This document shows positions 25,428 through 33,650 of a stretch of DNA of 39,936 nucleotides, piece after piece. A program made the translations under genes and the position numbers. The notes beneath the pieces were generated by a model. The model saw only the letters and a program-made list of their open reading frames with translations, made no database searches and was not told where the DNA came from. Each line of letters opens with the position of its first letter. Position 1 is the first letter of the stretch. This DNA is from Planctomycetota bacterium (lineage in GTDB: Bacteria; Planctomycetota; B15-G4): the NCBI GenBank assembly GCA_003644265.1, contig QNBX01000020.1, positions 1 through 39,936 of the forward strand, in the 5' to 3' direction.

Positions 25428-26900
25428 ATGACGGATGCACCTGCTGCCGAGGGCAGTGCCCTCGACTCCCTGCCGGTCACCGGCAAGAAGATCGTCTTCA
25501 TGTACGTGACCCCGCCGGGGCAGGACGACTTCTTCATCGCCATGCCTCTGGGCATCATCTACTTGGCGGCCATCCTGCGCGACGCCGGGTGCGACGTGGA
25601 GTGCTGCGACGAGCGCGTGTGCACCGCCGCCGAGGTGGACGCCTACATCGCCAAGGCCGAGATCCTGGGCCTGTCGGCGCTCACGCCCCACGTCAACCGG
25701 GCCATCCGCTACGCCGAGAAGGCCAAGCAACTCAACCCGGATGTGATCACGGTCATGGGCGGGCCCCACGCGACGGTGGACGTCGACACGTTCCTCGACG
25801 CCGACTCCATGGACTACGTCATCGGCGGTGAGGCCGAGGACTCCATCGTCGACTTCGTCAAGGCCATCGAGGTGGGCGAGCAGCAGTTGGCAGCGGTGCC
25901 CGGGATCGCCTTCCTGAAGGCCGACGGCACGCGCCACATCAACCCGCAGCCGCCGCTCATCAAGGACCTCGACCGGGTTCCGTTCCCGGCCTGGGACATG
26001 CTCCCGTTCGACCGCTACTCAGGCATGAACAAGGAGCGCCTGTTTTACATCTTCACCAGCCGCGGCTGCCCGTTCCGCTGCGTCTTCTGCCAGAAGGAGC
26101 TCACCGGTCGCGGCTTCCGCACGCGCTCCGTCGAGAACATCCTCGACGAGTTGCAGGAGATCCACGACAAGTACGAGCCGGGCAACGTGCTCTTCATCGA
26201 CGAGCTCTTCACCTGTCAGAAGAAGCGCATCTACGACATCTGCGAGGGCATCGTGGAGCGCGGTCTCACGCTCAACATGAGCTGCGAGACGCGGGTCGAC
26301 ATGATCGACTACGACATGGCGCGCACCATGAAGAAGGCCGGCTTCAACCGCATGTACTTCGGCGTCGAGTCGGTCAGCCAGCGCAGCCTCGACACGCTGA
26401 TCAAGGACTACAAGGCCGAGAAAGTGGTCGAGTGCCTCAAGATGATCCGGCGCGCCGGCATCTGGTCCAAGGTGTTCCTGATCATTGGCACGCCCGAGGA
26501 GACGCTCGAGGACATCGCGCTGACCGAGAAGGGCATCCGCGACGGCATGGCCGACCGCGTGCGCACCTCGCTCTTCAATCCGCTCACGGCCACCGCGTCC
26601 TTCGAGCAGTACAAGGATCGCATCGACCCGGACCTGGTGCGCACCGAGTACGTCGATAGCGACCGCTCACCGTACATCCATGAGAACTTCACCAACGACG
26701 AGCTGAACGCCATCAAGCGTCGGCTGGTGGAGGACTACGAGCAGTGGTACGAGTCGTTCCCCGCGCGCGCGCGGCGCTACCTCTGTCGGATCCGGTACTA
26801 CATCGAGAACTGGGAGGACGAGGGCAAGGCGCGGGTGCTGCGCGCTCTGCGCATTGGCAAGGTCAAGGCGCCGACCACGGCCGACTTCCCTGAGATCTGA
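25428..26900 (+). CDS. B12-binding-domain radical SAM protein
   Basis: A 490-residue enzyme. Residues 20-165 form the cobalamin-binding Rossmann-like domain (GIIYLAAILRDAGCDVE, then LGLSALTPHVN and VITVMGGPHATVD). The linker PFPAWDMLPFDRYSG at 185-199 leads to the radical SAM barrel. The 4Fe-4S motif is C214-x3-C218-x2-C221 (CPFRCVFC), with FIDELFT and GVESVSQRSLDTL as the usual beta-strand and SAM-contact segments. Relatives include BchE- and HpnP-type enzymes that methylate or rearrange unactivated carbons. The canonical DxHxxG cobalamin His motif is not evident, as in many members. It stands apart from the preceding genes by 241 bp and is followed after 75 bp by a GT4 gene, suggesting modification of a sugar or lipid in the same pathway. 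Confidence 0.9.
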   Translation: MTDAPAAEGSALDSLPVTGKKIVFMYVTPPGQDDFFIAMPLGIIYLAAILRDAGCDVECCDERVCTAAEVDAYIAKAEILGLSALTPHVNRAIRYAEKAKQLNPDVITVMGGPHATVDVDTFLDADSMDYVIGGEAEDSIVDFVKAIEVGEQQLAAVPGIAFLKADGTRHINPQPPLIKDLDRVPFPAWDMLPFDRYSGMNKERLFYIFTSRGCPFRCVFCQKELTGRGFRTRSVENILDELQEIHDKYEPGNVLFIDELFTCQKKRIYDICEGIVERGLTLNMSCETRVDMIDYDMARTMKKAGFNRMYFGVESVSQRSLDTLIKDYKAEKVVECLKMIRRAGIWSKVFLIIGTPEETLEDIALTEKGIRDGMADRVRTSLFNPLTATASFEQYKDRIDPDLVRTEYVDSDRSPYIHENFTNDELNAIKRRLVEDYEQWYESFPARARRYLCRIRYYIENWEDEGKARVLRALRIGKVKAPTTADFPEI

Positions 26901-26975
26901 CGGGACCCCGACCGCGGTCCTGGTGCGCCTGCCGGGCTTGACCCGGGGCGCTCGGCGGGGCACGGTCCTGGCACC

Positions 26976-28220
26976 ATGAAGGTCCTGCTCGCCAACGATC
27001 TGTATGGGCACAGCTCCGCCGCCGGGGTCGCCGTCGGCATGGCAGAGGCTCTGGCCGCCCGCGGTCATCAGGTGTCGTTCCTGGCCACGGTGCAGTCGCA
27101 GCAGGAGGCGGGACGCAGCCACGAGGCCGGCGTCGACGTGCTGCGCGTGTTCACGCCGCCCTACGCCCTGCGCTTCAAGGCCTGGCGCAGCCTGGACGCG
27201 CCCGCCGGGGCGGGCGCCATGGCAGAGGCCGTCGCGGCCGTGCAGCCCGACGTGGTGCACGTACACAACCTGCACATCCACCTGGGCTACGGCGCGCTGG
27301 CCGCGGCTCGCGCCGGCGGCGCCGCGGTCGTGCTGCAGGTGCATGACGTCATGCCCTTCTGCCACCAGAAGCTGTTCTGCCAGCTGGACGAGCGCATCCA
27401 CCCCGGCGACGAGATCCACTACCGGGCCGGGCTCAAGTGCGCCCTGTGCGTGAAGGCGCGCTGGAATCCGTTCCGCAACGCCGCCATCCGGCGCACGCTG
27501 CGGCGCGACGTGGACCGCCTGCTGGCCGTATCGCCCGAGATGGCGCGGGCCCTGGCGGACAACGGCCTGCCGGGCGCGGTCGTCGTACCCAACGGCATCG
27601 AGCCGCCAAGCCCCGCCGCGCCCGGTGTGTGCGAGCAGCTGGCGGCGCGCCTGGGGCTGCTGGGGCGGTCTGTGATCCTGCATGCGGGTCGGCTCGATCG
27701 GCTCAAGGGCAGCCTGGAGCTGGTGGCTGCGCTGGAGCTGGTGCTGCGCCGGGCCCCCGACAGCGCGCTGCTGCTGGTGGGAGAGGCCCTGCCCGGCTTC
27801 CGCGACGAGCTGCTGGCGCTGGCCGGGCGCCTGGGCCTGCCCCGCGAGCGGCTGGTGTTCGCCGGCTGGCTCAGCGGCGACGAGCTGGCGGCTGCCTATG
27901 AGCTGGCCGATGTGCTGGCCTCGCCCTCGCTCTGCTTCGAGTCCTTCGGGCTGGTGAATCTGGAGGCCATGGTGCGCGGCGTGCCGGTGGTGGCGTCCAT
28001 GTGGGGCGGCCCCTCCGACGTGGTCACCGAGGGCGAGTCCGGTTATCTGGTCAATCCGTTGCACGTGGACGTGCTGGCCGAGCGCCTCTTGCGTATCCTC
28101 TGCGACCCGATGCTGGCCCAGGAGCTGGGTCGCGGGGCGGCCCGCCGGGCGCGTGAGCATTTCTCGCTCAGCGCTACGGTGGACGCCGTGGAGCACGTCT
28201 ACCGGGAGCTGATCCCATGA
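26976..28220 (+). CDS. Glycosyltransferase family 4 protein with cysteine-rich acceptor loop
   Basis: A 414-residue GT-B enzyme. The start ANDLYGHSSAAGVAVGMAEAL shows the acceptor-domain Gly/Ala loop. VHVHNLHIHLGYGALAA is followed by HDVMPFCHQKLFC and CALCVKARWNP, a Cys-containing segment seen in a GT4 subgroup that may bind metal or fold locally. The donor domain begins with ILHAGRLDRLKGSLELVAAL, and ESFGLVNLE gives the intact E-x7-E motif. It ends with an ATGA overlap onto the next gene (28217-28220), which encodes the cluster-less radical SAM relative, so the two are translationally coupled. Confidence 0.9.
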   Translation: MKVLLANDLYGHSSAAGVAVGMAEALAARGHQVSFLATVQSQQEAGRSHEAGVDVLRVFTPPYALRFKAWRSLDAPAGAGAMAEAVAAVQPDVVHVHNLHIHLGYGALAAARAGGAAVVLQVHDVMPFCHQKLFCQLDERIHPGDEIHYRAGLKCALCVKARWNPFRNAAIRRTLRRDVDRLLAVSPEMARALADNGLPGAVVVPNGIEPPSPAAPGVCEQLAARLGLLGRSVILHAGRLDRLKGSLELVAALELVLRRAPDSALLLVGEALPGFRDELLALAGRLGLPRERLVFAGWLSGDELAAAYELADVLASPSLCFESFGLVNLEAMVRGVPVVASMWGGPSDVVTEGESGYLVNPLHVDVLAERLLRILCDPMLAQELGRGAARRAREHFSLSATVDAVEHVYRELIP

Positions 28221-29422
28221 GAGCCCGCTCGCGCGTCATGATCGTGGTGGTGCCCGAGGGCACGCGCGGCAGCCGCCTGGCCAGCAGCGACGTGCTGGCG
28301 GCGCCGCCGCGAGACGCCGCCTGCATGGCGGCCACCCTGCTGCGGCTGGGCGCCGAGGTGCGCATCATGGACGTGGGCATCGAGCAGCTCTCGGCCCGCG
28401 TGGCGGCACGGGAGGCGCGCTGGTGGCACGCCGACCTGGTGCTCTTCCACGCGGGCGGCCCCGACGTGGTGGACGATCCTCTGCCCGACAGCCGTCCGCT
28501 GACCGCTCTGCTCAAGGCGCAATGGCCCGAGGCGCCGCTGCTGCTCACCGGTCCCCTGGGTCGGCGCTACGGCGCGGAGCTGCTGAGCCGTCTGGCGGGG
28601 CTGGCGGGCGTGCTCGAGGGACCCGTGGGCCCCTGGATGCTGGGCGACGTCGACCTGGAGCATGCGCCGGGGCTGCTCACGCGCGAGCGCGATCAGCGCG
28701 GGCAGGCCGAGCTCGAGGCACCCTCCGATCTGCCCGCCTGGCAGCTGCTGCCGCTGGATGCCTACCCCGGCTGGGGCGCCCGCAAGGAGCGCATGGTCAG
28801 CGTGGGCGTCGCCCAGGACACCGAGGGCTTGCTGGCCGAGGTCTCCCACGCGGCTCAGCGTGCGGCGGCTCGTTTCCTGGTGTTCGACGCCCGCGATCTC
28901 GGGGCCCGGCACGAGGCCACCATCGAGCTGTGCCGCAACATGTTCGCGGCCGCGCCGGGGGTCATCTGGTCCTGCCGCGTGAAGGCCGAGCACATGGACG
29001 CCAGGTTGGCCCTGGCCCTGGCCCAGGGTGCCTGCAGCGAGGTGCTGATCACGCCCAGCTCGGCGCCCGAGGCCGCGGCACAGGAACCCATGGACGACCC
29101 GGACCGGGAGCCGCTGGAGGCCGCCCTGGACGCCGCGCGCGTGGCGGGCCTGAGCGGCGTGGCCATGCACCTGGTGGGGCGCCCGGGTCATCGGGTGCCC
29201 ATCCTGGACGGGTGGCAGCGCTGGTTCGCCGTGCGCTGCTTGCCCGTGCGCCCGCACGTGCGCGTGGTGCACGCCGGCGAGCGCGGCCCCGATGCGCCCG
29301 ACCTGGCCCAGGCCCTGGCGCGGGCGGGCTGCTGGGACAACGAGCTCTCGCCCTCCGACGTGGAGCGCGCGGTCAAGCGCCTCAGCGCGCCGGGTGCCGC
29401 GCCGCTGGGGCTGGCGACGTGA
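28217..29422 (+). CDS. Degenerate B12/radical-SAM-like protein without the CxxxCxxC motif
   Basis: A 401-residue protein. Residues 7-145 look like a cobalamin-domain fold (AATLLRLGAEVRIMDVG, HADLVLFHAG, APLLLTGPLGRRYG). The linker LPAWQLLPLDAYPG at 172-185 and following KER match the linker of the intact radical SAM protein at 25428. Where that protein has CPFRCVFC, this one reads VAQDTEGLLAEV and has no cysteine. Downstream, FLVFDARDLGARHEATIELC and IWSCRVKAEHMDARLALALAQGAC still follow the radical SAM barrel pattern. It therefore cannot ligate the usual 4Fe-4S cluster and is probably not a radical enzyme; a partner-subunit or binding role is inferred. The frame is intact and coupled (ATGA) to the upstream GT4 gene, which argues for retained function. 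Confidence 0.72.
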   Translation: MRARSRVMIVVVPEGTRGSRLASSDVLAAPPRDAACMAATLLRLGAEVRIMDVGIEQLSARVAAREARWWHADLVLFHAGGPDVVDDPLPDSRPLTALLKAQWPEAPLLLTGPLGRRYGAELLSRLAGLAGVLEGPVGPWMLGDVDLEHAPGLLTRERDQRGQAELEAPSDLPAWQLLPLDAYPGWGARKERMVSVGVAQDTEGLLAEVSHAAQRAAARFLVFDARDLGARHEATIELCRNMFAAAPGVIWSCRVKAEHMDARLALALAQGACSEVLITPSSAPEAAAQEPMDDPDREPLEAALDAARVAGLSGVAMHLVGRPGHRVPILDGWQRWFAVRCLPVRPHVRVVHAGERGPDAPDLAQALARAGCWDNELSPSDVERAVKRLSAPGAAPLGLAT

Positions 29423-29446
29423 GGCGCGCGACGTGAGCCGGGCGCC

Positions 29447-30538
29447 ATGAGCGGCCCAGCGGATCGCGCCTGGACCTGGCGCGAGGCGGGGCCCGACGAC
29501 TACGCCGAGCAGGCCCGGCTCTTCAACACCTGCTTCGGCAAGCAGAAGAGCGTGGACACCTTCCGCTGGAAGTACGCTCAGAACCCGCACGGCCCGGCGC
29601 TGAGCCGCGTGGCCTGCGACGCCGGTGGGCACGTGGTCGGGGGCTACAGCTACGTGCCCCGGCGCTTTCTGCGCGATGGCGAGGCGATCCTTCTGTACCA
29701 GGCCAGCGACGCCATGGTCGATCCCTCGGCTCGGCGCCAGCGCATCTTTACAGGCCTGGACGACATCGCCTGCGAGGCCGCCGGGGAGCAGGGCGCCGAC
29801 TGGGCCTACGCCTACTCCGGGCGCCTGTCGTTCAACGGCTTCCTGCGCAACGGGTGGAGCTGCATCGGCTACGCGCAAGTGCTGCGCTACCGCTTTCGCA
29901 GCCGGCGCGGGCTGGCACGCTGCGGTCGGCTGGCTCCCCTGGCGCAGCAGCTGGCGCCGCTGCTCGATGCCAGCTACCGCCTGCGCGACCGACGTCTGGC
30001 GGCCCACGGCGCCGCAGCGGCCGCGCTCACGCCCGTGCAACGCTTTGACGCATCGTTCGACGAGCTGTTCCAGGCCAGCGCGCCGCGCACGGGGCTGGTG
30101 GGAGTGCGGGACCACGCCTGGCTCAACTGGCGCTACATCGACACCCCCAGCCGGCGGCAGCAGTGCTGGGCCCTGCGCGAGCCCGGCGGCGTGGGCCTGA
30201 GAGGCTGGCTGGTGACCGAGTGCGTGGACGGCAACGCCTACCTGGTGGATCACCTGGCGCGGGACGAGGACGCACGCGCCACGCTGATGGCGGCCTTCAC
30301 CTCGTTGGCCCACGCGCACGGCCTGCACGAGGCCACGGCCATGCTGTGCTCCCATCACCCGGCCACGCCGCGGCTGCTCGAGCTGGGCTGGCGCGCCCCG
30401 CGCGGGCGCAGGCCGTTCCGCGACGTGTTTCCGTGGATCGTGCGAGCCTGTCGGGGCGCGGCACCCAGCGCCGACCTGAGCATGGAACGCTGGCATCTGG
30501 CCGACGGCGACCGCGATGCTGAACACATGTCGGCCTGA
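29447..30538 (+). CDS. GNAT-family N-acyltransferase
   Basis: A 363-residue cytoplasmic protein. The N-terminal half is GNAT-like: REAGPDDYAEQARLFNTCFG, then HVVGGYSYVPRRFL and QASDAMVDPSARRQRIFTGL, where the RRQRIF segment fits the acyl-CoA pyrophosphate-binding loop. The second half (DHAWLNWRYIDTPSRRQ, then WLVTECVDGNAYLVDHLA) looks like another GNAT-like fold, the double arrangement common in exopolysaccharide-locus acyltransferases. It would acylate an amino sugar or glycan precursor using acyl-CoA. It lies 24 bp after the degenerate radical SAM gene and 24 bp before the deacetylase, in the same operon. The substrate is unknown. Confidence 0.78.
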   Translation: MSGPADRAWTWREAGPDDYAEQARLFNTCFGKQKSVDTFRWKYAQNPHGPALSRVACDAGGHVVGGYSYVPRRFLRDGEAILLYQASDAMVDPSARRQRIFTGLDDIACEAAGEQGADWAYAYSGRLSFNGFLRNGWSCIGYAQVLRYRFRSRRGLARCGRLAPLAQQLAPLLDASYRLRDRRLAAHGAAAAALTPVQRFDASFDELFQASAPRTGLVGVRDHAWLNWRYIDTPSRRQQCWALREPGGVGLRGWLVTECVDGNAYLVDHLARDEDARATLMAAFTSLAHAHGLHEATAMLCSHHPATPRLLELGWRAPRGRRPFRDVFPWIVRACRGAAPSADLSMERWHLADGDRDAEHMSA

Positions 30539-30562
30539 GCGCCGCCCCCGGACGAGTCCCTC

Positions 30563-31621
30563 ATGAAGCACAAGCTCAAGCTGTTCGCGCGCTGGCTGGT
30601 GTCACGCGTCCTGCACCTGACGGGGCTGCGGGCCCTGTTCCGCCGTAGCCGCAGCGGGGTGCCGGTGCTGATGTTCCACAACGTGGGGCACCCCGCGGCC
30701 ACCGACTACCTGCCGGGGCACATGAAGATCTCGGAGGCGCGCTTCGAGCGCCTGCTGCGCTTCCTCAAGCGCGCCGGCTATCGCACCATCACCCTGGGAC
30801 AGATGGCGGCCGAGCTGAGCGAGGGCCGCGTGCCCGATGACGCCGTGGTGCTCACGTTCGACGACGGCTACCGCGACAACCACGACCTGCTGCTGCCGCT
30901 GCTGCAGGCGTACGACGCCACGGCCACGGTGTTCGTGCAGACAGGCCCCATGGCGGGGCGCCTCAACTGGCTGCACCACTACTTCTGGGTGCTCGACAAG
31001 GAGGGGCCCCGTCGTCTGGGCGAGCTGCTGGGGGAGCGCCTCGAGAAGCCGCACCTGCGCGACGAGCTGTGCGGGTTGCCGCTCGACCCGGTGGCGGCCG
31101 AGTACCAGCTCAAGCGCATGCTCAAGTACGAGCTGGCCGCCGATGATCGGGACCGCATCCTGGCGGCGGTGTTCGCCGAGCTGGGAGGCGACGACGCCGC
31201 CTTGGCCAAGGCGGTCTACCTGGGGCCCGACGAGTGCCGCGCGCTGGACCAGGCCGGGGTCGAGATCGGAGCTCACACGGTCAACCACCTGATCCTGTCC
31301 TCGCTGGACGAGGCCCGCCAGCGCAAGGAGATCGAGGGCTCGTTGCGTGTGCTCGAGAGCTGGGTGGGGCATGAGGTGACCTCCTTTGCCTACCCCTACG
31401 GCCGCACCTGGGACTACGACCAGCACACGCTGCAGCTGCTAACGGAACTCGGCTTCCGCTGCGCCATCACCGCCATGCCGGGGTTGAATGACGCCGAGAC
31501 GCCGGCGTTTGAGCTGCGGCGTATCGCCATGTGTGACGAGACGCCGCTGGCCGAGGTGCTGTGCGAGGTGGACGGCGCCTTCGACTGGTTCCGCCGCAAG
31601 GGTCTGGAGCTGACGGCCTAG
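30563..31621 (+). CDS. Polysaccharide deacetylase (NodB/CE4 family)
   Basis: A 352-residue protein removing N- or O-acetyl groups from a glycan. The N-terminus is basic with one hydrophobic stretch (residues 8-26), a possible membrane anchor rather than a cleaved signal. LMFHNVGHP opens the NodB fold. TFDDGY at 98-103 gives catalytic Asp100 and metal-binding Asp101; GAHTVNHL contains the metal ligands His238 and His242; FAYPYGR is motif 3. The insertion between residues 130 and 230 is longer than in minimal NodB domains. Residues for zinc binding are complete, so it is likely active. The pairing with a GNAT protein 24 bp upstream suggests acyl editing of an amino sugar. It is followed 30 bp later by the WecA-like gene. 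Confidence 0.9.
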   Translation: MKHKLKLFARWLVSRVLHLTGLRALFRRSRSGVPVLMFHNVGHPAATDYLPGHMKISEARFERLLRFLKRAGYRTITLGQMAAELSEGRVPDDAVVLTFDDGYRDNHDLLLPLLQAYDATATVFVQTGPMAGRLNWLHHYFWVLDKEGPRRLGELLGERLEKPHLRDELCGLPLDPVAAEYQLKRMLKYELAADDRDRILAAVFAELGGDDAALAKAVYLGPDECRALDQAGVEIGAHTVNHLILSSLDEARQRKEIEGSLRVLESWVGHEVTSFAYPYGRTWDYDQHTLQLLTELGFRCAITAMPGLNDAETPAFELRRIAMCDETPLAEVLCEVDGAFDWFRRKGLELTA

Positions 31622-31651
31622 GCGCGGGGTCGCGCGGCCGGGAAGCAGCCC

Positions 31652-32869
31652 GTGGTGGTCGAGGGCGCCCCGGAGCGATACAGTCTGCCGCCCACACCCT
31701 CCGTTGCTGCCGCCGTGCCAGAAGACGAGAACCTCCTCCGGATCGCCGCGCAGGTCTTCATGGTGTCGCTCACCTGCGCCTTGGTCGTGATGCCGGGCTG
31801 CATCAAGCTGGCGCGACTGCTGGGGGTGGTCGACAAGCCGGGGGGGCGCAAGCGCCACGCCCATGTGACGCCGCTGCTGGGCGGATTGGGTGTGGTGCTG
31901 GCCTGCTCCGTGGGCTACCTGGTGCTGCGCTACCTGCTCGACACACAGTGGATCGACGATCTGGGCTTCCCGGACATCGGCCACGTCGTGGCCGGCAGCC
32001 TGGTGCTGTTCGCCATCGGCCTGGTGGACGACGTGTTCAAGGACTCCATGGGCTTCGAGCCCAAGCTCCTGGGGCAGGTCATCGGCGTGGGCATCCTGAT
32101 GTGGCCCGGGCTGCAGGGCCTGTGGAACAACCCCGAGCTCGGCTTCGCCGCCTGGATGTACCAGCTGTTCTTCCTGTGCTGGTACCTCACCATCGTCAAC
32201 TCGTTCAACTTCTCGGACAACATGAACGGGCTCATGTCGGGCCTCTCGATCATCGCGCTGTCGGCGGCGATCATGTACCTGCAGGACACCAGCTCCACAC
32301 GCACCCAGCTGGTGGCGGTGATCCTGGTGGGGGCGCTGGTGGGCTTCCTGCCCTACAACTTCCCGCGCAGCCGCATCTTCCTGGGCGACGCGGGCTCCAT
32401 GTTCATCGGCTTCTGGATGGCGTGGATCCAGTTCAGCCTGATCGAGGGCTTCATGGGCGTGCGCACCGGCGATCTGGGCGCCAACCACCTGGTGCCCGCC
32501 GTGCTGATCATGGGCATCCCGCTGTTCGACGCGGCCTTCGTGGTGCTCATGCGGCTGGTGCAGCGACGACCGGTCTACCTGGGTGACGACCAGCACCTGA
32601 GTCACCGCCTGGTGCGCGGGGGCTTCACGCCCGCAGAAGCGGTCATCATCCTGTGGGGCTTGGGCTGCATCCTGGCCTTCCTGGGCATCCTGGCCAGCAA
32701 CGCCGAGGGCGAGTATCGCTACCTGATCATCTCGGCCAGCTGCCTGTTCCTGGCCGCGGTGACGCGCAAGGTCATGTTGCTCGAGCGCGCGCACACCGAG
32801 TACCTGGGCGGCCGGCGCGCCGACGCTCACCCGGGTGAGTTCAGCGATGGCGAGGGCCTCTCGCCGTGA
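31652..32869 (+). CDS. MraY/WecA-family polyprenyl-phosphate N-acetylhexosamine-1-phosphate transferase
   Basis: A 405-residue inner-membrane enzyme with about ten helices that starts glycan assembly by moving a HexNAc-1-phosphate from UDP onto undecaprenyl phosphate. Hallmarks are DKPGGRKRHAHVTPLLGG (61-78), the Mg-binding pair Asp126-Asp127 in GLVDD, NSFNFSDNMNGL (183-194), FLGDAGS (243-249) with catalytic Asp246, and a cytoplasmic His loop QHLSHRL (314-320). The family usually has NxxDGxDGL, so NFSDNMNGL is a subgroup variant. The first 28 residues are a Pro-rich cytoplasmic lead. The GTG start at 31652 is followed by another GTG at 31655; GGGAAG lies just upstream. It ends in a GTGA overlap with the methyltransferase. 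It is likely the priming enzyme of this locus. Confidence 0.92.
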   Translation: MVVEGAPERYSLPPTPSVAAAVPEDENLLRIAAQVFMVSLTCALVVMPGCIKLARLLGVVDKPGGRKRHAHVTPLLGGLGVVLACSVGYLVLRYLLDTQWIDDLGFPDIGHVVAGSLVLFAIGLVDDVFKDSMGFEPKLLGQVIGVGILMWPGLQGLWNNPELGFAAWMYQLFFLCWYLTIVNSFNFSDNMNGLMSGLSIIALSAAIMYLQDTSSTRTQLVAVILVGALVGFLPYNFPRSRIFLGDAGSMFIGFWMAWIQFSLIEGFMGVRTGDLGANHLVPAVLIMGIPLFDAAFVVLMRLVQRRPVYLGDDQHLSHRLVRGGFTPAEAVIILWGLGCILAFLGILASNAEGEYRYLIISASCLFLAAVTRKVMLLERAHTEYLGGRRADAHPGEFSDGEGLSP

Positions 32870-33609
32870 ACACGGCTGAGTTCGATCGCATGTTCGAGCT
32901 CGAGCAGCGGCACTGGTGGTACCGCGGTCGGCGCAGCCTGGTGCGCGCCGCTCTGGACCGCTTCGCCGGGCGCAAGCGGCCGCTGGAGATGCTCGATCTG
33001 GCCTGCGCCACGGGTGGGTCCATGCGCTTCCTGGGCGACTACGGCAGCATCCGCGGCGTCGACATCTCCGAAGAGACCATCCGCCTCTGCGCGGCCCGGG
33101 GCATCGACACCATCGTGCGCGGCGACGCGCTCAAGCTGCCGTTTGCCGACGGTTCGTTTGACGTGGTCCTGGCGCTCGACGCGTTCGAGCACTTCGAGGA
33201 CGACGGGCTGGCCATGAGTGAGGTCTTCCGGGTCATGCGCAAGGGCGGCCTGCTGGTGGTCACGGTGCCGGCTTTCATGTCGCTCTGGAGCCCGCACGAC
33301 GAGGCCTATCACCACTACCGACGCTACCGCAAGGCGCAGCTGCGGGGGCGGCTCGAGCGCGCCGGCTTTGCCACCGAACGCATGAGCTACTCGTCCATGC
33401 TGTTGTTCCTGCCGGTGCTGTTGTTGAGGCGGCTGCGCTCGCTCAGACCGCGCCCGGTGGACGACGCGACCTCTGACTTTGCGGTGCCCATGCCGTGGCC
33501 GCTGGAGCCGTTGGCCGACTTGGCCACGCGCATGGAGATCGCTGTGGAGAAGCGCGTGCCCTTGCCCTTCGGCGTCTCGCTCTACGGCGTCATGCGCAAG
33601 CCCGCCTGA
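32866..33609 (+). CDS. Class I SAM-dependent methyltransferase
   Basis: A 247-residue Rossmann methyltransferase of the Methyltransf_11 type. Motif I is MLDLACATGGS at residues 43-53; GVDISEETIRLC gives the acidic residue contacting the SAM ribose; LPFADGSFDVVLALDAFEHFED is motif II/post-II. A helical tail with a hydrophobic patch (MLLFLPVLLLRRL) may touch the membrane. Proteins of this kind beside WecA-like enzymes often act on polyprenyl-linked sugars or glycan ends, but the acceptor is not known here. The GTG start overlaps the preceding stop (GTGA). Its end is 40 bp from the convergent lipoprotein gene, with a strong inverted repeat between. Confidence 0.88.
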   Translation: MNTAEFDRMFELEQRHWWYRGRRSLVRAALDRFAGRKRPLEMLDLACATGGSMRFLGDYGSIRGVDISEETIRLCAARGIDTIVRGDALKLPFADGSFDVVLALDAFEHFEDDGLAMSEVFRVMRKGGLLVVTVPAFMSLWSPHDEAYHHYRRYRKAQLRGRLERAGFATERMSYSSMLLFLPVLLLRRLRSLRPRPVDDATSDFAVPMPWPLEPLADLATRMEIAVEKRVPLPFGVSLYGVMRKPA

Positions 33610-33624
33610 ACGCTGCGGCTGCCG

Positions 33625-33650
33625 GCCTGCGGCAGACGTCTGTCGCAGGC
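33625..33650. terminator. 26-bp near-perfect inverted repeat between convergent genes
   Basis: GCCTGCGGCAGAC (33625-33637) and GTCTGTCGCAGGC (33638-33650) pair along all 13 positions except one G-T. It starts 15 bp after the methyltransferase stop and touches the stop codon of the minus-strand lipoprotein gene. Position and symmetry suit a bidirectional terminator; no T-tract is present. Confidence 0.6.

Noticed and set aside
28199..30571. 790-codon open frame on the minus strand
   Set aside because: Covers the degenerate radical SAM and GNAT genes in antisense and has shadow-frame composition.
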